DNA of 64,000 nt from Tanypteryx hageni (lineage: Eukaryota; Arthropoda; Insecta; Odonata; Petaluridae). How positions within the stretch are numbered: the first letter of the stretch is position 1; every line of letters starts with the position of its first letter. The stretch lies in the NCBI GenBank assembly GCA_028673005.1, contig CM054117.1:52511870-52575869 (forward strand), written 5' to 3'. The notes beneath the pieces were generated by a model. That model ran no database searches, was not told the DNA's origin, and saw only the letters and a program-made list of their open reading frames with translations. The position numbers and the translations under genes were made by a program. Below, in pieces: positions 21,834 to 34,731 of the stretch.

Positions 21834-24515
21834 TCCCATACACATCAACCACTCCATATATGTAGATGCACAATTTAATTGTTTAATAAAAAATACTTAT
21901 AAGATTGACTATAAAGAAATATAAAATTCAACCTCCCTTTAAAACTTTTATATAATACGGCTCATATTTTTTTTATTTTAATCGAAATTACTCCTTTAGG
22001 ACGCTATGCACCCATTCAGTTTCCCACCATGCCACTAAATGGATGGAATGACAATAGTCAAGAAAATCGGGACTTAATATATCATTTAAACCAGCAATGT
22101 TCGCCAGCCTAAAAAAGTGAAATGTGTGCACTAAGAGAGTATTAATAGTCACCAAAGAGCTTATTGATGAAACCGTTATTCATAAGGCCTCATCGCTCGT
22201 ACGTGACAGTCAATTCATAATTATTAAAAGACATTAATGTCATGCGCCTGTCTATGAATTGGTGCCCAAGATTAAAACGTGATTTTAGTCTGCCTGGCTA
22301 TTGATCACAGTCCAGCAGCGGGTTTTCTATTCCTGGGTAGCATTTTTTTCTTATTATCCGCGAACACTCGCACGTGTAACCTTCTGTTATTTGCGCGGTC
22401 AGCTAGCTTCCCTCTACTAACGGCATTAATCGTGATTCACACTAGATGTCAGCTTATGGTGAAAGACTGAAGAAAGCTACCTCAGTTTTGTAGCTGTGGC
22501 AAGGGCCCATTGTCTGCAAATCTACGTACTCGCAAGAGCTATGAAATATTTGCACAGAAATAATTGGCTGACCTCTTATGCGTAATCGAAAGCGCCAAAT
22601 TTGCTAAAAATTGTGATTTGAGCAGAAACAAAAAAATGTTTAAGTGATGTATTTTAAGTTGTTTTAAATGCCCAGCTTCATGCAGAATTCGAAATGACAA
22701 TATATCGACGTAACATTTGCCAAAACACTTTCATAGAGGAGTTTCTTCATTAAGAGTCTTAAAAATCGACTGTCTTATCCAATTAAACAACATCCAATCC
22801 TGCAAATCCATTAAAATACTATAAAACGCTTAATGAGACAAAAGCTTTTATTACAACTTTCGTCTTTTTGTTTTATTTTTACGACAAATTAAACCTCCGC
22901 TAAGTTCCTCGATCCTTCTATTTGGTGACTCACAATGTTAAAATGCCTGATTCTGGGAAACGATCCGAGAATCTTGGAAGCTCGCCAGGGTATAGAAATA
23001 AATTTTTTCAGATTAAAATCTCCTTGTTTGGACGTCGCCTCTTATCTTTCGGTGCGGTCGGGATGAATATCTGAGTCCGCTTTCGAGAATTCGCTGCACG
23101 CTCGATAAAATGCAAGGAGATGGAAAATAAAACCACTTATCGCCGCAAATCCACGAGTAGGAGGAACTATTACGGTTATAGTTCTCGTACGTCGCCTCGA
23201 TTTATTGCCGGGCTATCCAAACACTTGTGAATTCTCTATCTAACTTTGTTCACACGTGTTAAACCTGCCAAAGAACGCGCTTGTCAAAGAATAAGTGGAT
23301 GCATTATGGAAAAAGATTGATTACTCAGAGCTTATTTGTATCGATCTTAATTGTTTCAGCTCTTCATAGAACTTGCAGATATTATGATTGTATTGGGGAC
23401 TTTTTATTGGTTTCTTTTGAAAAAAATTGCTCCTTAACTATTGGCATCTGGTATTCTTTATTCTTTGAGTCGTTGTTTGTTATTGCAGTTTAAAATTAAA
23501 ATTTAATTTATTTTTGTGCTCTTTCATTAACTTCTCCAGTTTCTTTTAGATGTTGTCATTTGTTTTTACGGCAAACATTTGGGATCTCTATGCAAAAATT
23601 ACATCGTCAGTATGTACAAATTTCAATGGACTTGAATTTTTATGATTTGTAACAATGAGGTGTGTAAAAACGAGTCCGCTATAAAAAGCAATATATACCT
23701 GTCTATAGAATTTTCTTTAACTGAGTTTGTATTATAGAAGTTTTACTTTTTACTTTACTATTGTAACGATCGACCATCATTCCCTATCGATAGTTCTTTA
23801 AAAAATAAATAAGTTCATTGTCATTGATGTCTCATTTTTTGTAACGTATGGGTATTGCAAAATCCGGTGCTCTTACGCCAGTTTCTTTTGCGATTTTTCT
23901 GGTCCCCCGCCCTACACTCTATTATTCGAAACCAAACAAAAGTTACGGATAACCGGTACCAATTCGGCGAGAAGCCCTGAGCAAGGAAGAATACTTTAAT
24001 GAGAACCCATCACTTTTCAATTCATCTTCTCGACCTAAAAAGGGAACGAAAAGTTCTAAAGTGGAAAAGGTTACAACATTGATCTAACCTTTTGTATCTC
24101 TAACGAACTCCCTTCTTCTCCGCGGGAGATAAAAATGCAAAGGCATCTCGCTCGGTGACGTCACACGCTCAGTCGACCTTGTTCGTTACCGCGGCCAGCG
24201 AAAAAGATCCCGAATTCTGGGCGAAGTCTCTCAGGAGAGGTTATCGAGTGTCAAACTGGGACAAAGTCCGGCAAATGTCATTGCGAAGAGGGGACCGTCT
24301 GCTTTAAAAGCATCTGGGTCATTCAGAATTTGTTCTTTCGCTCTTAAGAAAAAAGAAAATTTCAACCCACGCCCTATTTTGAATTTTGGTCCATATTTCT
24401 CCCAAGAAAAAGGTTTGGCTTCAGCCGTCAATAACCCGGTTTCTCCGAATTCGTTAAAAATCATTGCGAAATTCTTCTACTTCCTTATTATGCGTTCTTT
24501 GCACGAAGTGAACGT
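21834..24515. other. 2.7 kb without a recognisable gene
   Basis: No domain-bearing frame and no repeat shared elsewhere in the window was noticed. A somewhat GC-richer zone at 23,880-24,200 includes the CRE-like octamer TGACGTCA near 24160, which may be chance. Confidence 0.45.
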
Positions 24516-25105
24516 ATATAGGGGAGGTCGTTTCCGTCCGTCCGTCCACATGTTAAAACTCGTCAACCGCTGCACATTTTGGTATTGGGGATTTTTGCTA
24601 AAATAGGTCGACCGATTCCAATTTTGGTTAAAATCGGACAATAATGACGACCACTTTACATAAAGACCTACAATGTTGCTTCGTTTCAACTCGGAAACCG
24701 CTGGATGTATTTTGATGAAATCTGGTATTGGAGAGTTTTGCTAAAATAGGTCGACCGATTCCAATTTTTGATTAAATTCGAACAACAATTACGACCACTT
24801 TACATGAAGACCTACATGTAGTTTACAATGTTCCTTTGTTTCAATTCGGGAACCGCTTGACGTATTGTTATGAAATTTGGTATTAAGGGGTTTTGCTCAA
24901 ATTGATCGACCGATTACAATTTTGGTTAAAATCGGACAATAAATACGACTGCTTTTCATGAAGACCTACATATATTTTACAACGTACCTCGCTTGCTTCT
25001 CGTTAAATACTCATCTGAGCGAAAAATATTGAGATCATTGTGAAATCTCAAAGAACGCATTTGGAAACTCTGTGTACTCCGACATGGAGTACACCTCTCC
25101 AATCT
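24516..25105. repeat. Dispersed repeat, copy 2, with about three ~150-bp internal units
   Basis: Units begin near 24552, 24689 and 24842 and repeat GAAACCGCTGGATGTATTTT, GGTCGACCGATTCCAATTTT and ACATGAAGACCTACATGTAG. The right flank, CATTTGGAAACTCTGTGTAC and ACATGGAGTACACCTCTCC, matches that of copy 1 at 2488-2935. The left end begins with TATATAGGGGAGGTCG and (CCGT)n. Same orientation as copy 1, about 22 kb away. Confidence 0.75.
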
Positions 25106-25354
25106 TGTTTCCTCTGCGTTATGCATGCTGCTGTTGTTCTTTGGAAATAGGAGTCGCCGGAAAAATGAACATTTTGATGAATGTTTCGCCAAAAAATTAA
25201 TCTTTCTAGCAATTCTATTTCAATCTATTCCTAAGTGTTCTTTCTGTCATATAAATGAGTTTAAACCTCTGAAGTGTCGAATTTATATATCTAACATCCA
25301 ACTGTTTTAAATTTAAATTATTAGTTCAAATAAACAATTCCAATGAATTCTCTA

Positions 25355-25690
25355 CAGAATTATCGAGCTCGTTTTATGACCGAAAACGAATTTTAAAATA
25401 GGCATAAAATATGAATAAAAATTGAAGAAAATATACAAGTACATACGTATCTTAGGATTTTACCACAGCCATTAAAAGATTATGAAACAACACAGTGTGA
25501 ATTTTAGCTATTATGCGACCGTCTTCAGTGGTTAATATTCCTTTAGAATCTATATTTGGCGAATCGCCACTGAAGACGACTTCATTGTAGCCTAAATTCG
25601 CATCTGATTTTTCATAACCTTGCCCTCTCTATTTAAATACCTTAGAAAACTACATATTTTTTAGTTTTTTACTTGTGCTTTTTTTAATTA
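25355..25690. repeat. Fold-back repeat (family F)
   Basis: Two arms face each other: TTTTAGCTATTATGCGACC with GTCTTCAGTGG (about 25500-25531) and, inverted, GCCACTGAAGACG with CTACAATGAAGTCG phrases (about 25567-25600). They would form an imperfect hairpin of about 33 bp with a loop of about 35. The stretch also contains the GAATTATCGAGCTCGTTTTA phrase found at 6477, so it belongs to a dispersed family. Confidence 0.5.
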
Positions 25691-26530
25691 ATTCCATTGG
25701 ATTTGTAATTCAACCGGATTTCATATCATTACTTACATGAAACTAAGTTTTAAGTTGCATTTATTGATTAGAAAATAAATAATCACAGAGGTTTATATTG
25801 GTATTTGTTATGAAATAGGTAAATGAGAAATGTCAGTCGGAGGCGCATACAGGGTCATAATGAGCATAATGGACCCTAAATTCTATTAATTCGTGGAATT
25901 AATTTGGACTTAATTACTACAAAAGTGATTTATCACTATAGGTGTTGAATTTGGCCTCTACCTTTTTTATACGCAATTGTGAGAGGCAGAGCGTGTTGGA
26001 AGAAACTGCCAGTAATGCGATAGTTGGGATGTTGTAATTGTCTGCGAGATTCTGCTTTTTAATTCATTCAAATTGTGTGGATGTACCTATATGCATTAAA
26101 CGTAGCCCATAGAAAAAATTCCAAAGGGGAGAGGTACACCGGCCTGCACACTCCCAGTTCTTTCCTACCAAAATTTATCATTGTAAATACAAGTTATCAA
26201 CATTTCTGTGTTTTTTATCATATTAAACATATGTACCTATTACGAAGCTTCATAAAGTGACGTCCTCTTCAGCGAGTTTTAAAGCTGGTTATGTTTAACT
26301 TGTTTTATTTCATTAGGAAATGCTTATAATCAATAATTGATTCGTTTTAGCAGCTTATGTCAATATTTTAAAAAATATTTGGTTGTATTAAAGGCATTTT
26401 CTTTTATACAGAAGCATAGATTTTAATCTCGATGCATTTATGCACCCGTTCAATTAAGACATATATTTTTGCTAGCATTTATTCTTTAATTAGTATAGAT
26501 AAGAAACCTTTTTTCAACTAATTTCCTCAG
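25691..26530. other. No gene recognised (probable RGK intron)
   Basis: AT-rich DNA upstream of the first recognised RGK exon. It ends with a good 3' splice context: CTAAT branch-like pentamer at 26518-26522 region, pyrimidine stretch, then CAG at 26528-26530. Confidence 0.5.
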
Positions 26531-26723
26531 GTCGAAAACTCCCTCTCCACCTACGCGCCACACGCCTGCGTTGTCGTCTATTCGGTCGTAGACCGCGCCA
26601 CCTTCAAAGCCGCCGAAGACACTTTGCGTTACCTGTGGAAAGAGAACTTCACGATGGAGAAGGCTGTCATCTTGGTGGGAAACAAGGCAGATCTGGCTAG
26701 GGCGAGGACCATCCCTACGTCCG
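26531..26723 (+). CDS. RGK-family small GTPase, internal exon (G3-distal part to NKAD)
   Basis: RGK proteins (Rad, Gem/Kir, Rem, and fly Rgk1-3) are Ras-like GTPases acting at the plasma membrane and cytoskeleton; vertebrate members inhibit high-voltage-activated calcium channels by binding the beta subunit. This exon encodes 64 residues plus one base: VENSLSTYAPHACVVVYSVV (an RGK-type strand after the switch II region), DRATFKAAEDTLRYLWKENF, then VILVGNKADLARARTI with the NKAD guanine-specificity motif at residues 51-54 of the visible part. The exon is bounded by CAG at 26528-26530 and GTAAGA at 26724, ending in phase 1 (TCC G). Codon use is GC-richer than the surroundings, as expected of real coding sequence. 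P-loop and switch exons were not found upstream in the window. Confidence 0.93.
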
Positions 26724-29539
26724 GTAAGAATATTTACACCTATTAATATTCCCATTATTTTCACAAAGTCCGCGCATTCAGAAATAAATCGATCGGAACT
26801 TATTACTAGAATTCCTTGGAAAAGCTATAATTGATTGATCAATAGTTCGAAAGCTTGTATGTGGAAAATATTCAAAGGCAATTACGGTTTTAAATTAATG
26901 CAGCAATCCGTACTTTCATAGAAAAACAAATTTTCATTTATTTCACAATTATTTCCTTTGCTATGATTTGTAAGTTTAATTAAAAATTATGGAAACGAGA
27001 TTTTGAAAATTTTCATGTTTGCAAATGCATTTCATTCAAATTTATCAATTGAAAGCTGTTCTAAAGGATATGGAAATTCTTCTAAATTGACACGTGAATG
27101 CATTTAAATATAGCAGCAGCTGGTAAGAAGTCTTCAAATATTTTTCTAAAATGTAGTGAAACTCTTCCGAATAGAAATTGAAAAAAAACTGCTAAAGTAA
27201 TTTCATTAAAACTTTAGCCCTTCATTTCACAACTCTACTATTTTTTTATGAAGACTGTGGAGGAAAGATAATAATATCCTTTAAAGTTAAAGTAAAATTT
27301 ATATGAGCTCAGATAATTTTTAGTCTTAAAAATATTCCATAAGCATTTACTTTATTTTTTGTTTGCGAGTTTTTGTCGAAGTAAAATGTACCTCTGAAAA
27401 TATGAATTTCAAATATTTCTTTTAAACATTTCATCTTCGCTTTTTATATTTCTATGACTGACCAATTCGGTAGTCATTAGCTAAACCGATAGTAAAAATT
27501 TCCAATTTTTGAAGAAGTTCTTCCAGTTAGTGGACAGATTTTTACTATATTACAGACATTTTAAAAACACTACAGCTGCAGCTGAACTTCGTCACAGTAA
27601 GACAGTTATTAAAAATATTTCCATTGTAAAAACTTAGTCTCTGCAAGCGTTTGCGAAGATTTAGAATTCAGAAACTTAATGCTTTAGTTAACGATTATCA
27701 AGTGACTCCCCAAATCGTCCAGAATCGTGCGAAGTTGAACGAGCAAAACTCTCGCTTTAATGGAATTTCTGTGTTAATAAATATTGGAGCGGCTCCAGTT
27801 TGGACAAAATTAGAGGAATATATACAACTCAGAGAAAGTTTCCAAATCCTCAACAAATTATAAAATCTCTGCTTTTTGGGAATACTAAATTTTCGTTTCA
27901 TCGAGATGTGTCGTATCAGTCTCTTTGCCCAAATCAAACGAACGACCTCTTGGTATATGGTTAGAGCAGCATTTGATATTCAAAGAGTGAGTTTTCCTGG
28001 ATATAGTAAAGTTTTTAATGTAGTATAAAACTCTCATTAAAATCCGTTAAGGGATTATCAAAATTTCAATGAATGATCCGAAGAAATAACATTTATTGCT
28101 TTACGAAGGATTCATTCGAGAATTGAGATATTTTGATCCAATTTCTTTTCTTACCGAAAGTCATTATTCCGTCGAATCTAATTAACTCGACAGATCCGTC
28201 TGGTTTTTAGCACGGAATCCAATTAAAATTTATATTATTAAAAGTTTTATTTTTCCTTCTCTTCTGTCACCTTTCCACTTTTTTGAAAGATACGTTCACT
28301 GAGATGATCCGTTTTGGATATATATGTGCATTATTATTTCTATTACCTAACATTCTATTACAATTTTTTCTGACTGCACAAATTTTTCGTCAGACGAGCG
28401 ATATAATTTCATCTACGTTCGATTAAACTCATTATTTTTTACCATATCATTATTAAATAATTTTTTTACTCTTTTTTAAATTACTTGAGTTGCAGACTGA
28501 CGATGATGTTATTGAAATGGTTTTCTTCTATCTCCCTCTATCTTTTACGAAAAATTCACGAAGAATCATCTACAAAGATACTCTTCGTTATTGAAGAGAG
28601 GAGTTGTCAACGTGGACCGGCATTTTCCTCCCCCTCAACCGTGAGACAAAAAGTTTTGAAAGAACTGATCTGAGTCCTGATCGTCGATTTTTACCGTACT
28701 GACATCAGAACAGAGTAGTTATTATCATTTATATTTGGCAAAGAGATGAAATTTCACTGCACACGCGAGAAGAAGCTATAAAAATCACATTTAGGAAAAT
28801 GCAATTTTCCTTGCTATTGTAAAGTTCCAAAGTTCTGATAAATCTACTTTCTTACAAACCAACTTTAAAAAAATGCTTCGAAATGTTTTCAACCTTAATA
28901 GCGAAGTGAAACTAATTAGAAACGCCCGCAGTCCGATTACGACTTTATGCATAAGTGTGTACTTTCACTTGTCTTGAATTATAAGTAGCAAATGATATCC
29001 AAATTCGAAGAATACCTTCACATGGTTTTTATCTTTCCTGGGATATACTATGCAATACAAAACATATAAATTTCTATTTAATGTTGCAGTTAGCATTATA
29101 ACAACTCCAAGGATAGTTTCATCTCTTCAAATTATCATAATTGTATTATTTATTAAATAAATTTCTTTAGTTATATTAAAGTGTGTCATTTACTGCACAT
29201 TCAACTTCTTGTGAGTTTTTACTTTTATAAATCATCAGCAAGAAGTATATATTTTTTTGCATTATTCTGTTTAGTAAATGTATTGATTTACTTTCCTATG
29301 GTAATGGTATTTCATCCCAGTACTGAAAGTTCTATCTAAATTTTATCGTGTTCAAACAAATATTTTTCTTTTATGCGTTCACGTTAACTCTATGTGGCAA
29401 TAAATTATTTTCATGATCGAGTAAATCCTTTATTTGTAACCCACGTATCCATTTCTGTTTCAATCTGTGAAACCTATTCCTATATAATAAAAATATATCG
29501 ATAAGAACTTAAGCTCTCATCTTTAGTCTTAAAGCTCGT

Positions 29540-29628
29540 ATTTATTTTTATGTAAGCTATTTGGAATTTTTAGAAAGATACAGATATGGAGAAAGTCATG
29601 TGGTAGCCACATCAGATTTTTTCCTCGT
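29540..29628 (-). repeat. Repeat family R, inverted terminal piece
   Basis: On the minus strand this reads AAATCTGATGTGGCTACCAC, ATGACTTTCTCCATATCTGT, then TTCTAAAAATTCCAAATAGC. That is the same series as at 30409-30478 on the plus strand, so the two stretches form an inverted pair of about 70-90 bp separated by 780 bp. The inner part contains the small palindrome ATGTGGCTACCACAT. Confidence 0.7.
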
Positions 29629-30408
29629 AGAACAATGCTAAACGAAGAATAGATCGGATGCTATCGTTCCATTCCTACACCTGTTCGTTAGGCGCTGCGC
29701 AAATTGGTACCGCACACACGTCCGCCTCAACCTCGTAACTCCAAGACAACCCGAACCGCAAATAAAAATCCTCTCCAGACAGATATTAGATTACCGTCGG
29801 AATTGATTCTTTTCTCGTCGCGATCTGCCGAGTTTCCCGAATTCACTCGATCCACGCGCACGTGCTATCGAAAAAAAAAACCCAAAATGTTTCCGTGGTT
29901 TGCCGAGGAGACCCGAAAGATCTCCATTCCTATCGCAATCTCGCCGATTGTCCTGCAGGTGTCACTCCCGTTCACTGTCCCAGCCTATCACGTATTGTAA
30001 GGAGTGCCAACTTACTCAATCTGAATGACGAATTTTGTAAAGGTAGAGGAGGAAGAGAGAAGGAAGGAAGTTCCGCTAAATTAAAATCACTTGTAAATTC
30101 CTCCAAAATCTTTTAGTTGCTTTCGCGCACTAACTCTTGGGATTAGAGGTGTTGGGTTTGAGATAATCACCGCCCTCCCTAATAAGGTTCTATTAGGAGG
30201 AAGGGATTGTCGCAGAGATAAACGATCATCGGCTGTGCGATGATTCCATCCATCTTCCACATAATCAATTTAATCAATATGTTACGTATAGGGATTGCAA
30301 TACCTGACCAAAAAATAAAACCGATAATTCGGTATTTGATTTCATGAATGCCGGAATACCGTTATTAATACCTGTATTTTTATTTTTTCTCGAAAATATT
30401 AAGGCACA

Positions 30409-31060
30409 AGAAAAATCTGATGTGGCCACCACATGACTTTCCCATATCTGTAATATTTCTAAAGATTCCAAATAGGTTAGATAATAATAAATATTTTAAG
30501 AAACTGCGAGAAATTTTAGACTAAAAAGAACCGAAATAAACTCAAACCATAGCCTTCTGATATTGGATATAGCCACAAAGCTCCAACAATTAATAAAAGA
30601 AATTGGAGCGTTACTAAGATGTAACTAAGCGTCAAATGTTAACAATAGTCGGTAGGTGGCGTGGTGGTGACAGCTAAAATATAAGATGTCTCTTAAACAA
30701 TGCATTATATGGAAAATGTTTAAAACAAAGGTTTTAGAAAATTAAATTTCCTACAACTTTTATTATAATATATTTTTACATTTATCAAATATTAAAGCAA
30801 ATATTTCAAAAAACGGACTTTTACCAAAAACTAATCAGTTCTTGCGACTTTTATAAAAATGTTAAATATAAAATTACGCGTTGACCTGAATAATAGTTTT
30901 TGAGTTAGAGCACCCACAAAAAGCTATCGCATACACACACACGGACATCATCGAGAAAATGGTCAAAACGTGTTCAAGGGACCTCAAAACGTGTATTTCC
31001 GTCAAAATCTCGAAGTCTATTTTTTTCATGAATACTTTCCCCTAAACTACGTATATGGAG
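30409..31060 (+). repeat. Dispersed repeat family R, copy 2
   Basis: It opens with AAATCTGATGTGGCCACCAC and ATGACTTTCCCATATCTGT. The body from GGAGCGTTACTAAGATG (30606) through GTTAACAATAGTCGGTAGG, ATTTTTACATTTATCAAATA, ATTAAAGCAAATATTTCAAA, a CACACACAC run, ATCATCGAGAAAATGGTCAA and ACGTGTTCAAGGGACCTC parallels copy 1 at 5204-5790. It ends with ACGTATATGGAGAAAGT at 31049-31065, the inverse of the ACTTTCTCCATAT near the start, so the full unit has short inverted ends. Confidence 0.72.
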
Positions 31061-31066
31061 AAAGTA

Positions 31067-31358
31067 AAAATGACAAAGGGGAAACCTTATAAACATAAAA
31101 ATTAAAATAAGTAGTACACAAATACACACCGGTTAAGGGTTAATTACTCCGCACCAGGGACCGAACACACACAATCTCACATATTCCGGGTTTAGGGGAA
31201 ATACTCCAAATGGAGTATTTTCCATAAAATCGGAGTGTGTGAGATTGTGTGAGTGTTCGGACCCTAGCATGAAGTAATTTCCCCTTAACCGGTGTGTATT
31301 TTTGTACTTCTTTTTCTAATTTTTATGTTTATAAGGAGATTTCTCCTTGGTCATTTTT
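31067..31358. mobile_element. Palindromic MITE, 292 bp (candidate Tc1/mariner type)
   Basis: Both halves, about 145 bp each, are inverted copies of each other at roughly 85% by eye. Shared blocks include CCTTATAAACATAAAAATTA, AATACACACCGGTTAAGGG, CCGAACAC and CACAATCTCACA. The dyad centre is ATACTCCA-AA-TGGAGTAT at 31201-31218. TA dinucleotides flank both ends (31065-31066 and 31359-31360), matching the target of Tc1/mariner elements, although TA is common in this AT-rich DNA. It sits immediately after the end of repeat family R. A transcript through it would fold into one long hairpin. Confidence 0.75.
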
Positions 31359-31369
31359 TATTTGGTGTT

Positions 31370-31960
31370 TTATTTTGCTTTACTTATAATTGTCATCTGC
31401 AGCTTTTCTTGCAAAGAAGGTGAAATGACAGACTGTGAAGCTAAGATTTCTGTATCTTCCTCCACATTATCTATAGAATCTGTAGTAATAACTGCCTGGT
31501 CCACTGGACTGCAAAGACGTTCTTGTAAGTTCACAATTTTCTCCCGGCATTTATTCGTGCACACGAGTTAGTCCAAGGTTCCAAAATATTTTGTACGAGT
31601 AAACATTTATGTTTAAATAACGTCGGCTTCTAACTGATGTTCATTCGTCAAAAGTTAGAATAAGTCTCTCACCACGGAGTATTCGATTTGAAAATTTTTT
31701 AACCATCTGACAGCAAATTTTTTACTCCATTCCGTAACAATTTTTCTTGCCGAGTTTCAGATTTAGGTATATCCTCTAGTCATTAATGCTTTTCTTAGAT
31801 CATAAGAAGAGTAAAAATATTAAAAGCAAACCATCACGTGCTGTCATGCGAGCTAAAACAGCAGACAACGATTCCTCCTTATTACTAATAAAGAAACTTG
31901 TTTTTTTTTTCGCTGGATTCTGGATCCTTGTGTATTACTTATGGCATAAGAAGGAACACC
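31370..31960 (-). pseudogene. hAT transposase remnant inside the RGK intron
   Basis: Minus-strand frames, joined across several breaks, show the pattern of insect BED-type hAT transposases. SLSAVLARMTARDGL lies near 31875-31830, RKALMTRGYT just after it, and then SARKIVTEWSKKF. A CTNKCREKIVNLQERL segment is followed by DQAVITTDS (about 31560-31480), which resembles the region around the second catalytic Asp. Stops and frame changes are frequent and the C-terminal dimerisation domain is absent. The assignment rests on motif order rather than on a continuous alignment, so other origins remain possible. Confidence 0.5.
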
Positions 31961-34731
31961 AAATTCATCATCCAAAACATTTATACTTCCGGAATATGAT
32001 TCACAGATCAAAATAACTACAAAACCCTTATTTCTGCAATACTGAAAATACCAGTATTGATATTTGAAATGCCGGTATTTTTTCGTAGTGATTTTTTGTA
32101 CGGTATCCTGATATTCCGGTATTGCAATCGCTAGTTACGTAACAGATTACACTGAACAACAAATTTGAACTTTTTGTTTTGCCCCTAAATGAAAATAGGT
32201 GATTTTTTTATGATAGCACGCACTGAATCCAAATCTGAAACCCAAAATGCTCTATCACGTACAATTTTCTAGGGATATCAGATTTCAATTTTTACCCAAA
32301 AATAACAAAAACAAAGTTATCGCAAACATTGTGATACATTTTCGATCCTCGAGCTCCAAAACCGCAAAAGTGTCATAAAAATACAGGAGTGCATTAGCGC
32401 TTTGTTCGGGATTGCCTGTAACACGTGCGCGCCAAATGGATCCGCGGCGGGCGCTTTCGTGTATATAAATCGACGCGTTTCACAGAAACTTTAGGTGATA
32501 TGGAAAAGGGCCTTTCATTTTCGTAATCGGCGCATATGAATACGACAAAAAATCATCTTGTTTTAAGTCGGGGCAAATTTCACTGTTGTACGATGTTATC
32601 AGCTAATTTGAAAACGAATGCAGACGTTGCTAATGAAAGGAGACTTTCAAATTTTAATATAAGCGCAACTTTGCTATGCTAATCAGCCGTTATTCATATG
32701 TTTCGTAATGCGTCAAAAAGGCGCACATTCTTCAACTTTTCCCTATGGAATAAATGTCGCAGTATTGCAGTCAATATTATCCAATATGAATAATTATTTG
32801 AAAGCAATTTCCGGACTTGGAAAAGATCAAACGTGTTTTCTTGCGACTTACACAACCACTTGTGTCAGTAAGATCACTTTAAAAGTATTTCGTAATATAA
32901 AATATATCAACCTGAATCATAAACAAGCGACCGTTACGTGCGACGCAATGCTCGGTTGCGAACGAGATCGTACTTTTTTATCGCTTGCATAAGTAATTTC
33001 AATAACTCGAGTGGTTTGCATAACGTACAAGATATTCAAGAGATAATAATTATACGAAAACTAAATTTTAAACAAATAGCTTCATTAGTAAATGGCTGTA
33101 TACTGTAATTATTGTTAAAATTAATTTTTTCACATAAAAAGTGACAGAAATTAGAGTAGTGAATAGGATGTAATGTAATTGTTTTCGTGGCCATCGCTTT
33201 GTGGTCACCCCGCGCTGTCTTCCACGTAACAATTTTAAATCATCCTATCAATAAAAGATCTTAGAAATCATTGCGCTGTATTTTCTCTTGAAAGATCAGT
33301 TTTGTTATTCGGCTAAATAATGTTCATTGTTTGAACTTGAATAAAAATGCACTTTTGCTATTTACAAAGTTTGCAATTACATTCAGTAGGGAAAGAAAAT
33401 TTTCAACTTTCCGATTCCTTTCAGACTGCAGTCTTTGGAAAGTATAAAACCTGCGATCAATATGGGTAGGAAATGTATCGCTGTCTTAGATTATAAACGC
33501 GCGATTTTAACGATTAAATGTAAACCTGACATATGTGAATAGTCCGCTCACGTAAAAAAATTCTATCGAACGGAAAGATTTTTCCCTCATCGTTATCAGC
33601 AATTGTGTCATTTCATTTTCAAGAAAAGAACGGTTCATTCGACTGCGGTCTAGTTCGCAAGGACGGCAAAAATGTATAATGAGGAGGGAATGGAACGAAT
33701 TATAAAGTCTACTCCACAGACCGCCATTATCGATTAATTTCAAGCAAGGAATGATGCTCGGAATAAAAGCTCATATTCTAAACTTCAAAGATTGTCTTGA
33801 TTTCTCATCTCAAATGATACATGCAATGCAGAATTTCGTTTGAGCAGTGAAATCGTAAGAGAACTGTCTTAATGTCGGATATTAAGCATCGCTGTTTTGG
33901 TTGAAGTATTCAGTAAAATTAAATGCCTTTTAAATGTATCATTTTTGTTAATTTGTTATTAAAAACTAAATGTACATTCCGTATAAAATACATTCATTAA
34001 ACTCATATCCAAAAAATATTCCCGTTAAACTAATCTAAATCCAATAGGTATACCAAAAACGCTATATATTGGCAGTGCGCTGTAGGCACCTTTACGGTAG
34101 GACGAGTCCATCCTCTTGGCGGGGCATGACTCATTTTCAATGTTAATTAAAAATACATTTCGCTCTCTATTAAAGATAGAGAATATGCAAAATACATAAA
34201 AAGCTTTTAGAGAACGAAAGCACTTAAAATTTTACATTAAAACTGTCTTCCACTTACCTTTTGAAACAATTAGCCAGATTTATAGTTTCTTTTGGAGAAT
34301 GTCCTTCTTTGAATAACCTTAGTGTTTCTTTCTTTCCTACTTTAGTTTATATTAAGCATATTATTTATTATAGTTAATATTACGTGTTGTTAATAACGGT
34401 TGTCAAGTAGATTGTTAATCTAACAATACGCTCATTCGCGTGCTATTTAAATGGGGAAAATTAAAATATAAAATGTAGTTCAAATCGCTTTAAAAACCCT
34501 CCTATTCTGCTTAAATTTTTATTGTGTTTAAAATGACACATTTTTCTTGCTTCTACGTTCTGTAATTGTTGCGTTATAAATGCACAAATAAACAAACAAA
34601 TTCTTCAAAATATTAATGGCAGAGATTAAATACAAACCTCAAACTTATATAGTTAGTTGTACGGCCGAAAGAACGAAATTTATCTTTCTCGAAGAGAGGA
34701 TTCCAAACCATGTCAAATTAGCTTAAAAATA

